This document shows positions 24,661 through 37,353 of a DNA stretch of 64,000 nt, one piece after another. The notes under the pieces were generated by a model. It did no database searches and was not told where the DNA came from. It saw only the letters and a program-made list of their open reading frames with translations. This stretch comes from Trichoplusia ni (taxonomy: Eukaryota > Arthropoda > Insecta > Lepidoptera > Noctuidae). The position numbers and the translations under genes are program-made. Each line of letters starts with the position of its first letter. Position 1 is the stretch's first letter. Location: NCBI RefSeq assembly GCF_003590095.1, contig NC_039480.1:16655328-16719327 (forward strand), in the 5' to 3' direction.

Positions 24661-26874
24661 CTAATTAAGTCTTCAGTAGGGAAACTAGTCAGGCAATCCC
24701 GATAAATACTCATGACTTGCATCATTTAAGTAGCAAATACCCATATAAACATGTGCAAAACTAGTTTAAACATATCTAATTTATATAAAGTTTATTGTGG
24801 TAACGCTTAACTGAAGTGTAACTAACCGGTGTTGCAGGTTACGAATTACAGACGTTACATTTACTAATCACACCTAATTGGTATTCGTGCGGCAGCTTTA
24901 TTACCATGGATATCTCAAATGAGAGGGATGTGGAGCGCTGGTATCGCTCCGGTCGAGTGTCAGATAGATGGAAGCGTGGCGGGTGACTACTGCCTAAGTA
25001 ACTATGAGTAAATGTGTTAATTACTGTTTAGAATTATGGATGAGTTTTAAATTGAGCTTTTGGTATATTTAGATAAGATTGGATTTGCATTTTGGCTAAT
25101 AGTGTAGTTATGATTTTCTTTTTTTTTTAACTCTAAATTTTGATGCAAAATAATAAGTTGTTTTTTTTATAATTGTCATTGCCTAAGAAGACAAACTCAC
25201 ACGGGTTTTAATAATTCTAATTTATATCAAAAGGCCTGTTAATATTATGCCTTTTTATATTTGCAGCCAGATCACACCAATAATTAAATTTATATTTAAT
25301 GTCAGAATTAAAAAAAAACACATTGGAGGAATTCCAAAAAGATTTTAAAATTGCAAATAGATTTTGAAACACTACATTTGTTACTTAAACGTTCTAGAGC
25401 CTCGATCTCACACAACTAGTAAGAGATGAAACTCGCCTACCCCGTACATGTAATTAATCTATGAATACTAACTAGGACGGCAATTATCGGATTCCCTGCC
25501 ATAGGTGTGAAGTAAAAACCGCACGCCGCATACAGAGCGTCATATAATTATTCACATTGCAATTATTGGAAGTATTCCAAGAGTTTTTATTCAATAAAAC
25601 CACTGTTGGTATTTTAACAATTTCCTTACGAGTATTGTTTGTGATTAAGTAGAAGTTTGTTATATAAAAAGGTGATGGATCGTCTTGTGTTGAGAAAGGT
25701 TGGTAGCATTGGTGCTCTAGTAATTGTTGGCGATGTATCGTGATAGCTATGGTACCAGTAGAGCTCGATGCCGTGAGTGGTGTGAGCAAGTTCACTAGAC
25801 CTGTCGTAAATATGACGTTAATCATTTTTGATTTATGGATCTAACTGTTGAAGGTTTTTCTTGGTCTGTTTAAGGAAGGGTCTGGTGGAGATATGGGCTG
25901 GGAGAATGGGTGTAACAAAGTTTACAATGATGTAACAAAAAGATCGTTATAGTGAAATGTGGATAAGTGAAAAGAATATTGAGATGGTCCTTATAAGACG
26001 TAATTTTTTTCCATTTTTGACTAATAATTTTGTTGCCAGTTCCATGTTTTTTAATCATTCAATCGTTTCCCATCCCATGCTTAAATGTTTCAGTGGTTGA
26101 GATTCACAGATTGACCTACTGTAAAAAGGTCCTTTCAAGAGCTGTTTATTTATATTGATCTGGTTGTTTAAGAGAATCATCGGTAACAAGAGTATTGCGC
26201 CATTTCGCATTGTCCCAAACTTGGTTATTTGTTTTTTTTCCTTGCACTCATAACAAATACTGCTGGATGTGTAAATTCTTGTAAAATACGTGTAAATGTG
26301 ATCGCGTGAGCTTTCCCGGTGATGTGGCGCGGCGGCTATAAGTCACTGGTGTACAGCCATGTCTTACAATCTGCATTAAATGCTCTTGTAACGTCGGCAA
26401 ATTAGAAGAATAAGAATTTCGTGTTATGTATGTTTTTTGAACGTGTTTGACTAACATTGTAAGCTTGAAAGTGAAATTTCGCATACCTCTTGGAAGAGTC
26501 TTTTGTATGTTTTTGAAAGAATACTTTCATCATGTTTTTTTCGTAAAAACTGTACAGCAACGATTGTTTCAAATTCAGTTAATTTTAAATTCGATGCATT
26601 TGAACAGATTCAAAATTAAGATTTAAAGTTATTATTTCGTCAATTTCAAAGTAAAAAAAATATAGAATATCTAGTTTAGAATAAAAAAATTAAAGTGCAA
26701 TCAATACGTATCCCTTCTTTTAAACTTAATCATCTTTTAGTATACCAAAAATTAAAACTTACAAGACTTCCTAATTCCTATAGATATTAAAAAAAAAAAC
26801 AAAATATTAAATGACACCAATATTTGTCAATTCCCGATATCGCTTCACATTCGAGCCTACTTCAGTGCGAGGGT
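24661..26874. other. AT-rich non-coding DNA
   Basis: A 113-codon minus frame at 25484-25825 begins at a true ATG but has no recognisable motif, with composition drifting to Asn/Thr-rich. No RNA gene or repeat was recognised. Confidence 0.45.
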
Positions 26875-26975
26875 CTGAGCCGGGACATTAAGGGTGCTAT
26901 AAGTCACTCGCGAGACTGACGCGCGTTAAGTCCAACTTGCGTGATTTAACGCGCCACGATAATGTAGCGTCAGCA
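26875..26975. other. CpG-dense patch with a 9-bp inverted repeat
   Basis: GCGCGTTAA at 26921-26929 and TTAACGCGC at 26946-26954 are perfect inverted repeats around a 16-nt spacer, inside a stretch with many CpG dinucleotides. Could be a regulatory site or a decayed element. No gene start is visible. Confidence 0.5.
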
Positions 26976-28935
26976 AAGAAAACAGCGTGAAAAGTGTGGG
27001 AATTAAAGAATAGTTTTTATTTGATTCTGTTTTAAAGTGGAACAGGTAATGTTAGGCAGTTAACAATCAATAATTTGGGACAATATGCAAGAAAATGGTT
27101 TGTAAATATTTTGTCTGTTGTATCAATTTTTAATAGATAGTTATGAAGTTCTTATTCTTTGCAGTAATTATAATAAAATTAAGTACAATCAGAAATAGTT
27201 CGTTGCAAGCAACTAATGTTTTCTCACGATTGTCACCAGAAAACGAAAGGCGCAAGGAAAAGGGCCCTTCTCAGCAGTGAAGATAAAAAAATATCAAAAG
27301 CTTAGATTTCTTTACAAACAGTTTATCTTAGGCGATACTCAGTAAGTTCAATTAAAAGCTTATGTAAATTAAATCGATACACAACGAAACATGTAAAAAA
27401 TGTTTCACAGTGCAGACAGATAAAAAGATACGCGTTTACCTAGATACCGTCTTCTGCATAAACAATATGTTTTTTCTGGCGGCCATCTTGTTTGATAGCG
27501 TAGTTCCATGATAAACCCATTTATATGTAGGAGGCCTATCGGACACCACTAAATATGTATATAGCCTGTAATTGAATCAAAAAGTTAAATAAGGTGTGCT
27601 TTATCAACGTAATAAAGTTACTGTGATATGGCGAGCTACAATGACGTCTCTATTACGTGACGATAAGGTTTATTTTTGCATAGTTTTATTTTGATATCAG
27701 GCGTAGTTGGTTATAGTGAAAAATTATAACAGCGGTTTGGTGGAGTTTCTTAAGGAGCGTATTTCACGTGGTGAAACTCTGTCAAGTCATTACATCGTAA
27801 AAGGTCTAGTTATAAGTTGCGGTGATTGTGTAGACCTTATACTTTCCTTTATCTTTCCAGTTGTCAGTTATATGTACAACTAAACTTGGTTTTGGCCTTT
27901 CAAAGTGATTGATATAGTAAAATCAATAAGTTTGAGATGCTTAAGCTACCAAGCATAATTGAAATACCTATAGGTGTTGCTTATTTAAAATGAAAATAAA
28001 TTTATTTTATTTTTACCTTTTTTTATCTTTTCAAAACAAAAAAAGCAGTAAAACTTTATCATTCTCAATAGCGCGATACATAAGCCGCGGGCGCAGCGTG
28101 TTTTAAACATATTCAGTGATGAGGGACTTTTTATCATTTTTATTGGTTTCCATATCCAGGTTCTAAAGTACTTGCTCCTTATTAAGGCTCCACTATGACG
28201 CCTCAAGGAGTGACGTTAAAATTCAGAATTTATATAGTTTCATTATTGAGATGAACATATAAATTATTGCCGTAATAAACACTTGTTTTTCATTTTTTTG
28301 CTTGTTTGCTTGCAAGATAAATGTGAATATGTCTGCCGGTTGTTTCTTATTGTTTTGGATGGTTGAAGTTTACTAAGTTGATGCTGGAATATGTGAATAG
28401 CTTGTCCTTTTTGGACAAGGTTTTTATTGGTAAATATAATAAGTAGTAAATTTTATATTGAATTTGTGTAAGTGTTCATATTAACACATTAAAATTCATC
28501 TTCTTTAATAATTTTGATAATTAAAAACACGTTGGTTTCTGCTGTAAATATTCTAAATTCACATTATTTATCGAAAAATACCAATAACGAATAAGAAATA
28601 AAATCCAATTTATTTTATTATTTTTGCTAAAGATTTTTTTGCTATCCGTCCACAGGAACAACGACAATGCATTCCACCCCACTTGTAATACATTTCAATT
28701 TAAGTTGGAATCGCGGCATTACCCGGAGTTATAACAGCTTAGACCTTTATTTAGTATCGGACCACCTCGGCCTGAGCGCAACTTTATACGGAACACCATT
28801 ATGTTATTTTGGCTCTAGTTTATTGGGATCAAGTGTCTTCCGAGGTATTGCTTTTTGATTTGAGAGGCGCTTTAAAATAAAGGCGTCTATAAAACTGTTA
28901 ATAACTAAGTTTAGGTGTGTTGTATTATAAGAATA
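26976..28935. other. AT-rich non-coding DNA
   Basis: Nothing recognisable. A 73-codon minus frame at 27985-28206 ends in Lys/Phe-rich AT noise. Confidence 0.5.
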
Positions 28936-29040
28936 TATCATAATCATCAGCTTATCGCAGTCCACTGCTGGACATAGGCCTCTCCTAGTGCACGCCTCTG
29001 AGATCGATTTTCGGCTTCTCGCATCCAGAATATATACTAT
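28936..29040 (-). repeat. 5'-truncated LINE stub: ORF2 C-terminus and tail
   Basis: Read on the minus strand, the stub encodes WMREAENRSQRRALGEAY, then VQQWTAIS and tandem stops, followed by an ATGATGATTA-type tail. The GEAYVQQW ending is typical of the C-terminus of a LINE reverse transcriptase in Lepidoptera. Only about the last 26 codons remain, as expected of aborted target-primed reverse transcription. Related tails lie at 1186-1262, 54290-54385 and 60783-60840. Confidence 0.72.
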
Positions 29041-29055
29041 AGTCATTTATGCGTA

Positions 29056-29211
29056 CTAGCTGTTCCAGCAAACGTTGTTTTTGCTTTAATAAAAAAAAAC
29101 ACAAATGGGGACGAAAAATGATGTTGTCCGATTCCGAGACCTACAGACGACGACCAGTCTTTTCGGATGAGTTCAATTTCGTACAACATGACAAGAAAAT
29201 TTGATATTAGA
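29056..29211 (-). mobile_element. Non-autonomous Helitron-type element, family C
   Basis: On the minus strand it starts TCTAATATC after A and ends GGAACAGCTAG before T, satisfying A|TC...CTAG|T. The interior carries motifs I recall from an abundant lepidopteran short repeat: a TCCGAAAAGACTGG-like stretch and TCGGAATCGGACAAC. About 156 bp, probably internally deleted. It sits 15 bp from the LINE stub. Confidence 0.6.
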
Positions 29212-29371
29212 TTGAGTTTCTAGGGAAAAAAAAAGACAAATTCACAAGTTGTCATTAGGAAACTGCTGGGTGATATCAAATCCATAAAATTTCTTGTTTA
29301 TAACATTTTTTTACTCCCCTTATAACTTAAGTAATGGCCATCTAAATCAACAAGAGCGAACATCTTTCAAT

Positions 29372-29575
29372 ATGGCGCTGGATATGACAGCTGTGCTTGA
29401 AGCGACGTCGTGTAGCAACAAACACAGGCGAGGTGACTATCGATACCTCCTGCCAAGGTCACGGCGTGGGAGGTTGATTTACATTGAATACCTTTGCATC
29501 GGCATCAGGTATTTGGCGTTAAATATTAAGAGGAAACCGGTCAAGTGCGTGGTTGTTTGTTGGTTCTTAGTGTGA
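29372..29575 (+). CDS. Candidate small ORF or first coding exon (unrecognised)
   Basis: ATG in good context (CAATATGGCG), 67 codons to TGA. The first ~20 codons are GC-balanced and protein-like (MALDMTAVLEATSCSN). A donor-like GAG|GTGACT at 29431-29438 would end a 61-nt exon after 20 codons. No homologous family recognised and no acceptor-linked second exon identified. It may be a real first exon or chance. Confidence 0.22.
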   Translation: MALDMTAVLEATSCSNKHRRGDYRYLLPRSRRGRLIYIEYLCIGIRYLALNIKRKPVKCVVVCWFLV

Positions 29576-30878
29576 TGAACGGCGAGTAAATATTATGTCA
29601 TTTGAAATAAAATATGAACGCTGAAACATAAGAACCAAATCTTTTAGTTTAACTCTTATCAAAAACAAGTAGTCTTTGTTCAGAACTAGACACATAGAAA
29701 GGGCAGAAAATCAAAATCCTTCCGGCCTAGATCGAATAGAAGTTCTAAAATCTTTTTAGCGACTCCCATCTTACTCCTCACTCCCTTAATACATACAAAA
29801 CGAAAAATGTAAGAGACTCTCTCTACACATCAAAAAAAAGAAACCCCATGTTAACAAATTGAATGCCGCAACTTCCTCAGAAGCTATCAAAACCCTCGGA
29901 GCGACAAACCAAAATTTATAACCTCAAAACTGAATAGACATAAATAACTATTGTACGGTATCGTCCATTTTGCATGAATTATCATACAATTAGCCGTCAG
30001 AAGCTCCGTGCTTATAGCTGTCATTGTTAACTCGGTTTTAATCAGAGCGCGAGATTTATGCGCAGGGGCATTTGCCAAGCAGAGAGCCGCCGGCAGTTGT
30101 CACCAGTGATTAAGTAAGTTTCCTGTGCTCCAAATACGGGGCTGGATTCGGTTCGGGATGGTGGAAAGTGGGGTAACAGGTGTTGAAGGTAGTCCGTTAG
30201 TGATTGTGTTGGTTATTAGGAAGTATTGCACGATTTGTCCATGAGTATCAGAGTTCACTATGCCAAATCAAATGCGGCTAAGCACGGCTTGTCACGGGTA
30301 CTTCACAAATGCCTAACTATTCTAAGTCTGGGTATCTTTGTGCATGTTACTTAAACGTTTTCAAACTTCTCTCGATACGAGGATTAAATTATTTTGAGTA
30401 GGATTTCGTTTTTTTGAGGTTCTGCTCACAAAGAAAGACCAAATTTATTTATCTCAGAACCGTTTTTTTTACCTCACTTGCCCGTTTCGACCCGTATACA
30501 GCAACTTACAACAAGGAAACAAGGAACAAAAAGAAAACCAGTTTCTATTAACACTGATTTTTATGCTTAGTTAAGAAACATGTGTTAACAGACTATATAT
30601 CAGTCGGTCTTGATAACTATTTAATATCCAAAGCAATTCAACAGAGGTACCGTAACAGTTAAAATTAGAAGTTACAATTAAATTAGCTCGCCCACCTGTT
30701 ACTAGCACCCGGAAAACATAGCCAGCCCGGGGCTAACGCGGCAATTATCTAAAAATCTAAAGTGCCATCGTCCATTACTATCTACGTATTAACTTCGTGA
30801 TCTGCCACGCGACAGGTAATAACTAATATAATAATCTAGATTCACTGGGCGTAGTAATTAAATACTGTAATAAACAAG
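29576..30878. other. AT-rich non-coding DNA
   Basis: No gene or recognised repeat. Confidence 0.5.
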
Positions 30879-30970
30879 GCTTCGCCCCCGGCGCGGAGGG
30901 CCCCACGACTACCCGAGGCTGGGTATATATTAGTGAGGCAACAAGATATCATGCGCCGTTCCATCAGGAC
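30879..30970 (+). promoter_or_regulatory. GC-rich block followed by TATA-like motif
   Basis: GCTTCGCCCCCGGCGCGGAG and following bases form a GC-rich block, then GGGTATATATTAG at 30921-30933. The layout resembles a core promoter, but an initiator-like CCATCAGG lies about 42 bp past the TATA-like motif, further than the usual ~30. No ORF begins downstream. Speculative. Confidence 0.22.
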
Positions 30971-32384
30971 TCATAAATTCTTCACGGGAAATTAGAAAGG
31001 GAGTTTTTGTGTTTGCGACGAGATTGAAAGATGATTAGAATCATATAAACCTTTTGTTTAAATTCTTTATTTTTTTTTACGCAAATTATAGAATGAGGTG
31101 ACCAGTCTGTTCTTTCGATTCATCTGGATCTTTGCTCGAGACCTCTCAGGAATCTACTATGTTGGAGTTTTTGCCAAGAGCTCAGCTGACATTTAGCGCA
31201 CATGCGCACTCCAGTAAATCTGGAGCCTTTGCTAGAACTAGCAGCAATTGTATTCCAAAACAATTTGTGTTAGAAAACTAGAAGCCCTTAACCTTTTACT
31301 GGGAATGTTCCGGCTGATGGTTGGAAATCTTAAAAACTTTTATAATTAGAATACTTAAATAGCTAACTTCACCGAGGCGGGCTTTGTACGAAAAAATATA
31401 AGGCATAAAGAGTTATCATAAATTTCAATTAAATCAATCATAATCTATTTTATAAATTTAATCTCACAATGCTTATTATCGGTAAAAAATAAAGGACTGT
31501 TATTATTATAACTATTATATTAGCCAATAATTATTGTTCTGTTATTAAACAATTATAAAAACATTACACTATTGTTTATTATACTCTTATAAATTACCTT
31601 TTGAACCAATTTATACGTTATCGACGATGGGTGAGCAATACCAACATGCTACGATCAAAGCCTTGATAAACGGTAATGATAAAATATTTTAAAACTTCGT
31701 TTAAAGTTTTAGACACAAATAATATCGTCCTAAGTTAAAAATCTTCAGAGTAATCGTAATGTATGAATGACGTAATATTTGCATTTAAATGAAACTTTTA
31801 AACGGATTCAGTATAATACTTTGTGAAAAGTGGTTTTTCTCTAGCGCTTAGAATAGCAGGTTGGTAATGTATAATAGGTAAGGGTATCCAGTAGGTAATA
31901 GGTACTTCATCCACTGTTTAATTTGATGCAGTTTGTAGTTACAATGGATTTCTTCAAGGTAAAAGTTTTTTTTTTACTTTCTAGATAGACATGGTTGCTA
32001 ACCACGTTGAGTAATCACGTTTTTTTCCAGCTTAAGTACCATTTACCAGCTTCCTCAAAAACTCACTTAAAACCAACCAGCTATTTACTTAATCAAGCAA
32101 GAAAATATCTGAACGACAAACTCATTTATTAGCAATATCCTCAGAGCCGGCGGCAAGCAGACCCAAAGCAAACACGGGAACAGAAATTATCTTTAATTAT
32201 GTGCACTAAAACATGACTTATTTATGTTAAGCCGCGGAACATTCTAACTTACCCTTAGGACATAGAAGTAATTTGTTGGGCTTGGATTAAAGACCTGTGT
32301 AAGTCTACTGGTTAGGACTTCGGACTTGATGAAGGTATCAAAGAGCTTTCGGAGATAAATTATTGTATATTGATGGTTAATATG
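30971..32384. other. AT-rich non-coding DNA
   Basis: 31430-31620 is particularly AT-rich, with TTATTATTATAACTATTAT-type low complexity. Nothing assignable. Confidence 0.5.
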
Positions 32385-32735
32385 AGGAACTCGTGGCTAA
32401 GCTTAAACTGCATAAATGAATCGATCACATCGTTGGTCCATAGATGGGTGACCAGCTTTGTCATAACGAGTTCCTTTGTGTTTAGGAAGGTACGTTAAGT
32501 TGCGGGTCCCGGCAGTTATTCATACATCTTTGAAAAGCGTTACAGGTAGTCAAAATCTAGAAAGTCTGACAACCAGTCTAACCAAGGGGTAGCGTGTTGC
32601 CCGGGCTACTGGGTTGAGGTCAGAGAGGCAGTCGCTCCTTGTAAAACACTGGAACTTAGCTGAATCCGGTCAGACTGGAAGCCGACCCCAGCATAGTTGG
32701 GGAAAGGCTAGGCCGATGATGATGATGATTATGGT
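32385..32735 (+). repeat. Noctuid-type LINE/SINE 3' unit with (GAT)n tail
   Basis: The unit runs from about GAGGAACTCGTGGCTAAGCT through ATGGGTGACCAGC, GGTCCCGGCAGTTATTCATA and ACCAGTCTAACCAAGGGGTA to GAAGCCGACCCCAGCATAGT and GGGGAAAGGC, ending in GATGATGATGATGAT. I recognise this order as an abundant repeat in moth, especially noctuid, genomes. The trinucleotide tail shows it moved by reverse transcription. The exact left end is uncertain, and whether it is the 3' region of a LINE or a SINE borrowing it cannot be settled here. Confidence 0.7.
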
Positions 32736-34568
32736 GCGTGCTTGCATTAGACTATAATATAGTCTTTAGTGTATTTATCCATGATGTCATATTTTTGTCA
32801 GTTGTTTTCCGGCCGCGGAATTCTAAATATCTTGTCCCAAAACATCCTGCGGCCACAATACAAGGCTTTGAAACTATGGACTCCTTAAAAAATGCGAAAA
32901 GCCTTTTTTAACTGTGTAATAATCTTATTATTTTTTTACTTACACTTACTACATTCTATCCGGCATAAACATTGGTCATTCAGGTGTAACCAATATACTC
33001 AATGATTTTCAATTTTGCTTAATTATATTTCTTGTTAAAATAATTGATAGTCTATTGCAAACGTTGGCCATTGATGTGTGACCAACATATATTATGTGAT
33101 GATTAATTTTTATTTATCTTATAATTACTCTTTAAGTAATTTAATTCTCTTTCCTTTTCCGATCTTAGATAAGCATGTTAAGTAAATAAAGCAATTATGT
33201 CGACTCGTTAAAACTATTTAAATATTTATTGACAATTAACGATGTAGGTAAATAAAGGTTAATGAAATTCTATTTACGGAAAGTGGAAAAAAGAGGAAAT
33301 TGTTAAATTGTTTTGTGATTATCACTTGTATTGCAAAATAACTAAGAAATTGAATTAAATTACATGTTTTGTGAACTCGTGAACAGCTGTGTCTTTCGCT
33401 TAACTCATCTTATTTTTACACTAAGGGAAGTTCCACCAAGTACACCAAATGCTGGGTATGACCTGACTCTCTTCTCTCCCATCAAACTCCAGCCATCTTT
33501 TCAACGCCATTTGCCTAAAGACGCCAGCAGATATTCATGTCGTTCAGGCAGGAAACAAGTCGCTGTTTTCAAGTTTTCATTTGTTTATTTTACATGACTG
33601 GTAATTTAAAGAACAAGAAAAATGTATCACGATTTTATCGTTTAGATAATAGACATGCAAATCGCTTTATAAACTGGTAGCAAGTAATAAAAACTCAATA
33701 GACGATTAATGTATACACATTTAATTGAAAATACTAGATATTAGTGTAAATGAAAAAATAAAGAGCTGAAAACATTGTTCATACTGAAGTAGTGTTTGGA
33801 ACATCAATTAAAAACAATTATGGACTCTGTGAACATTTTTAGTGCTAAACTTTTTACTTAGAATCAATTTGTGAGTGATATGTAAGATGAAAATGTCTAG
33901 TGTAACGGGCTTTTGTTATTTATGGAGCAGAGATCGTAAACATTTCATATAATTTGTTCTTACAAAACAAAACATTATTTGTCAGCTTACATAGTTTTTT
34001 TACATAACATGTTTGTTCGACATTTTAACTGCAAATTTAAAACTGATTTACACAGTTGTCCCAGAAAAACATTAAGTTTTGTACAAAGCTAGGTAAGCTA
34101 GGTTTTTTTAAATATAACAAAATAATATTATAATTTAATCAAAATCTCTCTAATAATATTTATTTTTGCAGCCAACCAAAGGTTGACGATCCCTCCTTGT
34201 CCATCGATGGTGTATCTTAAGTACCTCATGTTATGGCATCTTATTACAGGTTTATGGCAACAGTGAGATAACATTCCACCTATTTTTATTAAGATAACCA
34301 TGTGCCAGTTATGTTGAAGAGGCTAAGTGCAGGTAATACTTAACTGTCTTGTTTTTCTCTAATACATATTGAGACTTAAATTATGTATATATTTTTAAGT
34401 TATATTGACTGATTTACTGACGAACTGTCTCAATAAAAATTTCACGGGACAGACAATTGTTGACTCTACCTTAATATTCTTAACTGGTCTTATGAATTGT
34501 TTGATATATTTTAGACATCACAGCATTACCTTTAAATCCTACTGGTGTAAAGTTTCTTTGCTTTTTCC
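32736..34568. other. AT-rich non-coding DNA
   Basis: A 77-codon + frame at 33364-33597 starts at ATG and has mixed composition, but no motif was recognised. Otherwise dense stops. Confidence 0.45.
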
Positions 34569-34574
34569 TTGATT

Positions 34575-34817
34575 AATAATAATAAATAATAAATGCGGAC
34601 AACATCACATACATTGTTCTGAACCCAAAGTAAGTTGCTAGAGCACTTGTGTTATGGAATTCAGATACAACGAAGGTACCACAAGCACCCAGACCCGAGA
34701 CAATGTAGAAATAAGAATTTTTACATTGACCCGACCAGGGATCGAACCCGGGACCTCAAGAGCTAGCGACACCTTGAAACCGGTGCGTACGCCACTCGAC
34801 CACGGAGGTCGTCAAAA
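34575..34817 (-). mobile_element. tRNA-derived SINE, apparently full length
   Basis: On the minus strand: GACGACCTCCGTGGTCGAGT opens the tRNA-like head; TGGTCGAGTGG is the A box (about 34791-34802); GGGTTCGATCCC is the B box (34738-34749). A ~130 bp body follows, with an AATAATAATAAATAATAAA-type A-rich tail at the + strand left end. Direct repeats TTGATT at 34569-34574 and 34818-34823 flank it as a candidate target-site duplication. Pol III promoter, A-rich tail and target duplication together make a textbook SINE. It is too long and lacks an acceptor end for a functional tRNA. Movement would depend on a LINE reverse transcriptase. Confidence 0.85.
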
Positions 34818-34823
34818 TTGATT

Positions 34824-37143
34824 GGATCGGTAATTTAGGTATGTCATTGGACTTTCCGTAGAAACTCGTTGTATTAAACATAATTCTAAGTTTAGTTGCT
34901 GTCGACATACAGTCTCCGCATATTCAATTGGACATCTTATTTAAAAAAATAAAATTGAAATTAAATAAGCACTAAGTAGTAAAAGATTCCAAATAAAAAA
35001 ACAAGTTAACATCTTGTTAACATATTATTTTTACTGAAAAAATCCATTAGCTTCCCAGTTATTTTCAAACAATTATCATTACAAAACGAATATGTAATTA
35101 TGTTTGTTAATTAATATCGATTTTTATCGATCAGAGATCGCTATCTGTTGAGTTGCATCATTAGTAAATTGTTCATGTAAATTATGATACGATCGAATTA
35201 ATACACGTAGTTTAAAAGCTTGCATTCTGCCGACCCCCTCTTTTGGAAGACGTGAAGTTATGTCAGTATTGTGTAACGCTTTATCATTTTATAGGTAGTG
35301 TATTGTAATAAAATTAATAACTTTTCTCTTGTTTCTTCATTTTATCTGAAAATCTGTTGATTGACTGTATTTTGATGGATTTGGTGATCAGCTCGTGTAA
35401 ACAAGTGATACTAAATTTATGCAAGTTTATAAAATAATCAAATCGCTCAAATATGTTCTATCAAGCCAATTTCATGGGACTCGTCAAAAAAGGTTGTCAT
35501 TTAAAAATAATCTACGGGCATTGGAGCAGCGAATAATGCTAGTTCCATTTTTAAATGAGATGAGACTCCATTAAAAGTTAATTCCAATGATATTTAAAAA
35601 CCACCATAAAGGTCGCATGCATATTAGAAAAAATAATAAAAAAGGGTTTTACCTACTCCGCAGCAGCGCGACAGTTACTGGCTTTTTTCTTTTTAAATAC
35701 AGTTTTGCATAATGAGAACCATGTAATGATAACCATTCTTGTTTATCATAAGTAGCTCTATTTAAAAAAGTATTGGAATATTAATACCAGTTCATTGGAA
35801 GTTAATATTTATTCATCTTTTGTTATGTAAAACATTGTTATTCCCATGAGAATGTGGTTTGTGGGTAAAAAAACTCCCGATGTTGGCCACACCAAATAAT
35901 TTAATGCCATTTTTCAAATTCTTTGTTTTTATTTGTAACTGTTATGGTGACTTTGTTGCCTTTATTGATCTTAGGTGGCACACCCAGGTGAAAATGATCG
36001 ACTTTTTTATTATTCGGCTGTGTTCATTCTTGGTATTATATGGCTGTAGTATACAGAAACATAAGTAATATAAGTGTAAGAAATTTAAATCTTCAACGAG
36101 ACAGACGTACATATTTTTTACGTCTATCTTCTAGTATAGTATGTCAACAACATGTGTTATTGTATGTAAACAATTACTTAAAATGAAAATGCTTAATTCC
36201 TTAGGCTGTAGAAACTAAGATAAGATAAAAATAAAAACGATAAATCGATCAGTAAATCGTTTTTATGTTAAATATTAGAGCAAACATCTAACACGCGCAT
36301 CTGAATTTTAAATTACAATAAAACGTATAAGCTTACAAATAGGGAATGCTGTTAACAGTTAACCCTTTCAAGACCTACACATCAAACCTTTTTCTTATTA
36401 GCACCTCATTAAAAAGCCTTCTAAATAAAAAAAAAAATATAACACGTCGTTCAGAAATGTACATCATACATTCCATTTTCAAAAAAACGTGCATAAATAA
36501 TGACGTATAAGATATCTTTGGGTCGAGCTGCCTTATTGTAAAACGTTAAACTGTTGTAATACGCCAGTTTCCACGAAATAATATTTATTCAACGGTATTA
36601 TAGTATACTAAACAAAAAGTGTGAAATTGTTGTTAAGATGTGTATGGTGGTAGAGAGCCAATTTGTAGCCTATTAAGCATAAAAAAGAAAAGGTGTTTGA
36701 TTTCACTAAAAACGGTCGAATCGTGTGAAGGGGGAACGCATCTTAGAAATTCGAAGTTGGAATGGAAAGCCATTCGCTATTTAAATTTTATTTTTTAATG
36801 TTAAATGCTATATTTGAATCTTCAAGCCTGTATGAAGGTTTTGTATTTTAAATAAAAACTTTGTGGAAACCCAAAATATTATATTTTTATTGCAGAAGTA
36901 AAAAATTGAATGTTAGTCCTTCGATTAATCGAGTCTACAATGTAGAGTCGAAATTGATAAGATAACTTATCCATTATGAAACAAGACATTCATTAGATAA
37001 ATGTTCTTGAACATTTTTAAACTAGATAATTAAATAGTTTCTTATTAATCGCAATATATTATGGAAACAAGAAAACAACGTACTTTACTTCGTTTAACCA
37101 AAAGAGAAATTCTTTACCGTCATGTGAATGTTTTTGTAAGTAT
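34824..37143. other. AT-rich non-coding DNA
   Basis: No gene or recognised repeat. A 69-codon Phe-rich + frame at 35859-36068 has no recognisable motif. Confidence 0.5.
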
Positions 37144-37353
37144 TTAGATGTTATCTTGCCAGTCACGTTTCCTATCTAAATAACTAGAAAGAAACGCATC
37201 ACAAATACCGCCGAACATTAAAGGATGGTTAATCATTGTAATATATAAAACAAACGAACCAATTAAGGCCAACATACTGGCCTTAATAAATGGCAGAAAT
37301 TCTTCATCTACGAGGAAATTACCAGAAAAAAAAAAACATATCACTCTTCTCAT
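37144..37353 (-). CDS. Candidate small hydrophobic ORF (unrecognised)
   Basis: ATG at 37351-37353 to TAA, 69 codons. Residues about 29-46 (SMLALIGSFVLYITMI region) are a plausible membrane helix, preceded by VDEEFLPFIKA and followed by a soluble tail. The arrangement loosely recalls the last helix of insect chemoreceptors, but the spacing does not fit the usual C-terminal signature, so I do not call it one. Could be a decayed exon or chance. Confidence 0.2.
   Translation of the reverse strand: MRRVICFFFSGNFLVDEEFLPFIKASMLALIGSFVLYITMINHPLMFGGICDAFLSSYLDRKRDWQDNI

Noticed and set aside
34733..34813. tRNA gene on the minus strand
   Set aside because: A and B boxes are present, but there is no acceptor stem, the unit continues into a SINE body with an A-rich tail, and a target duplication flanks the whole.
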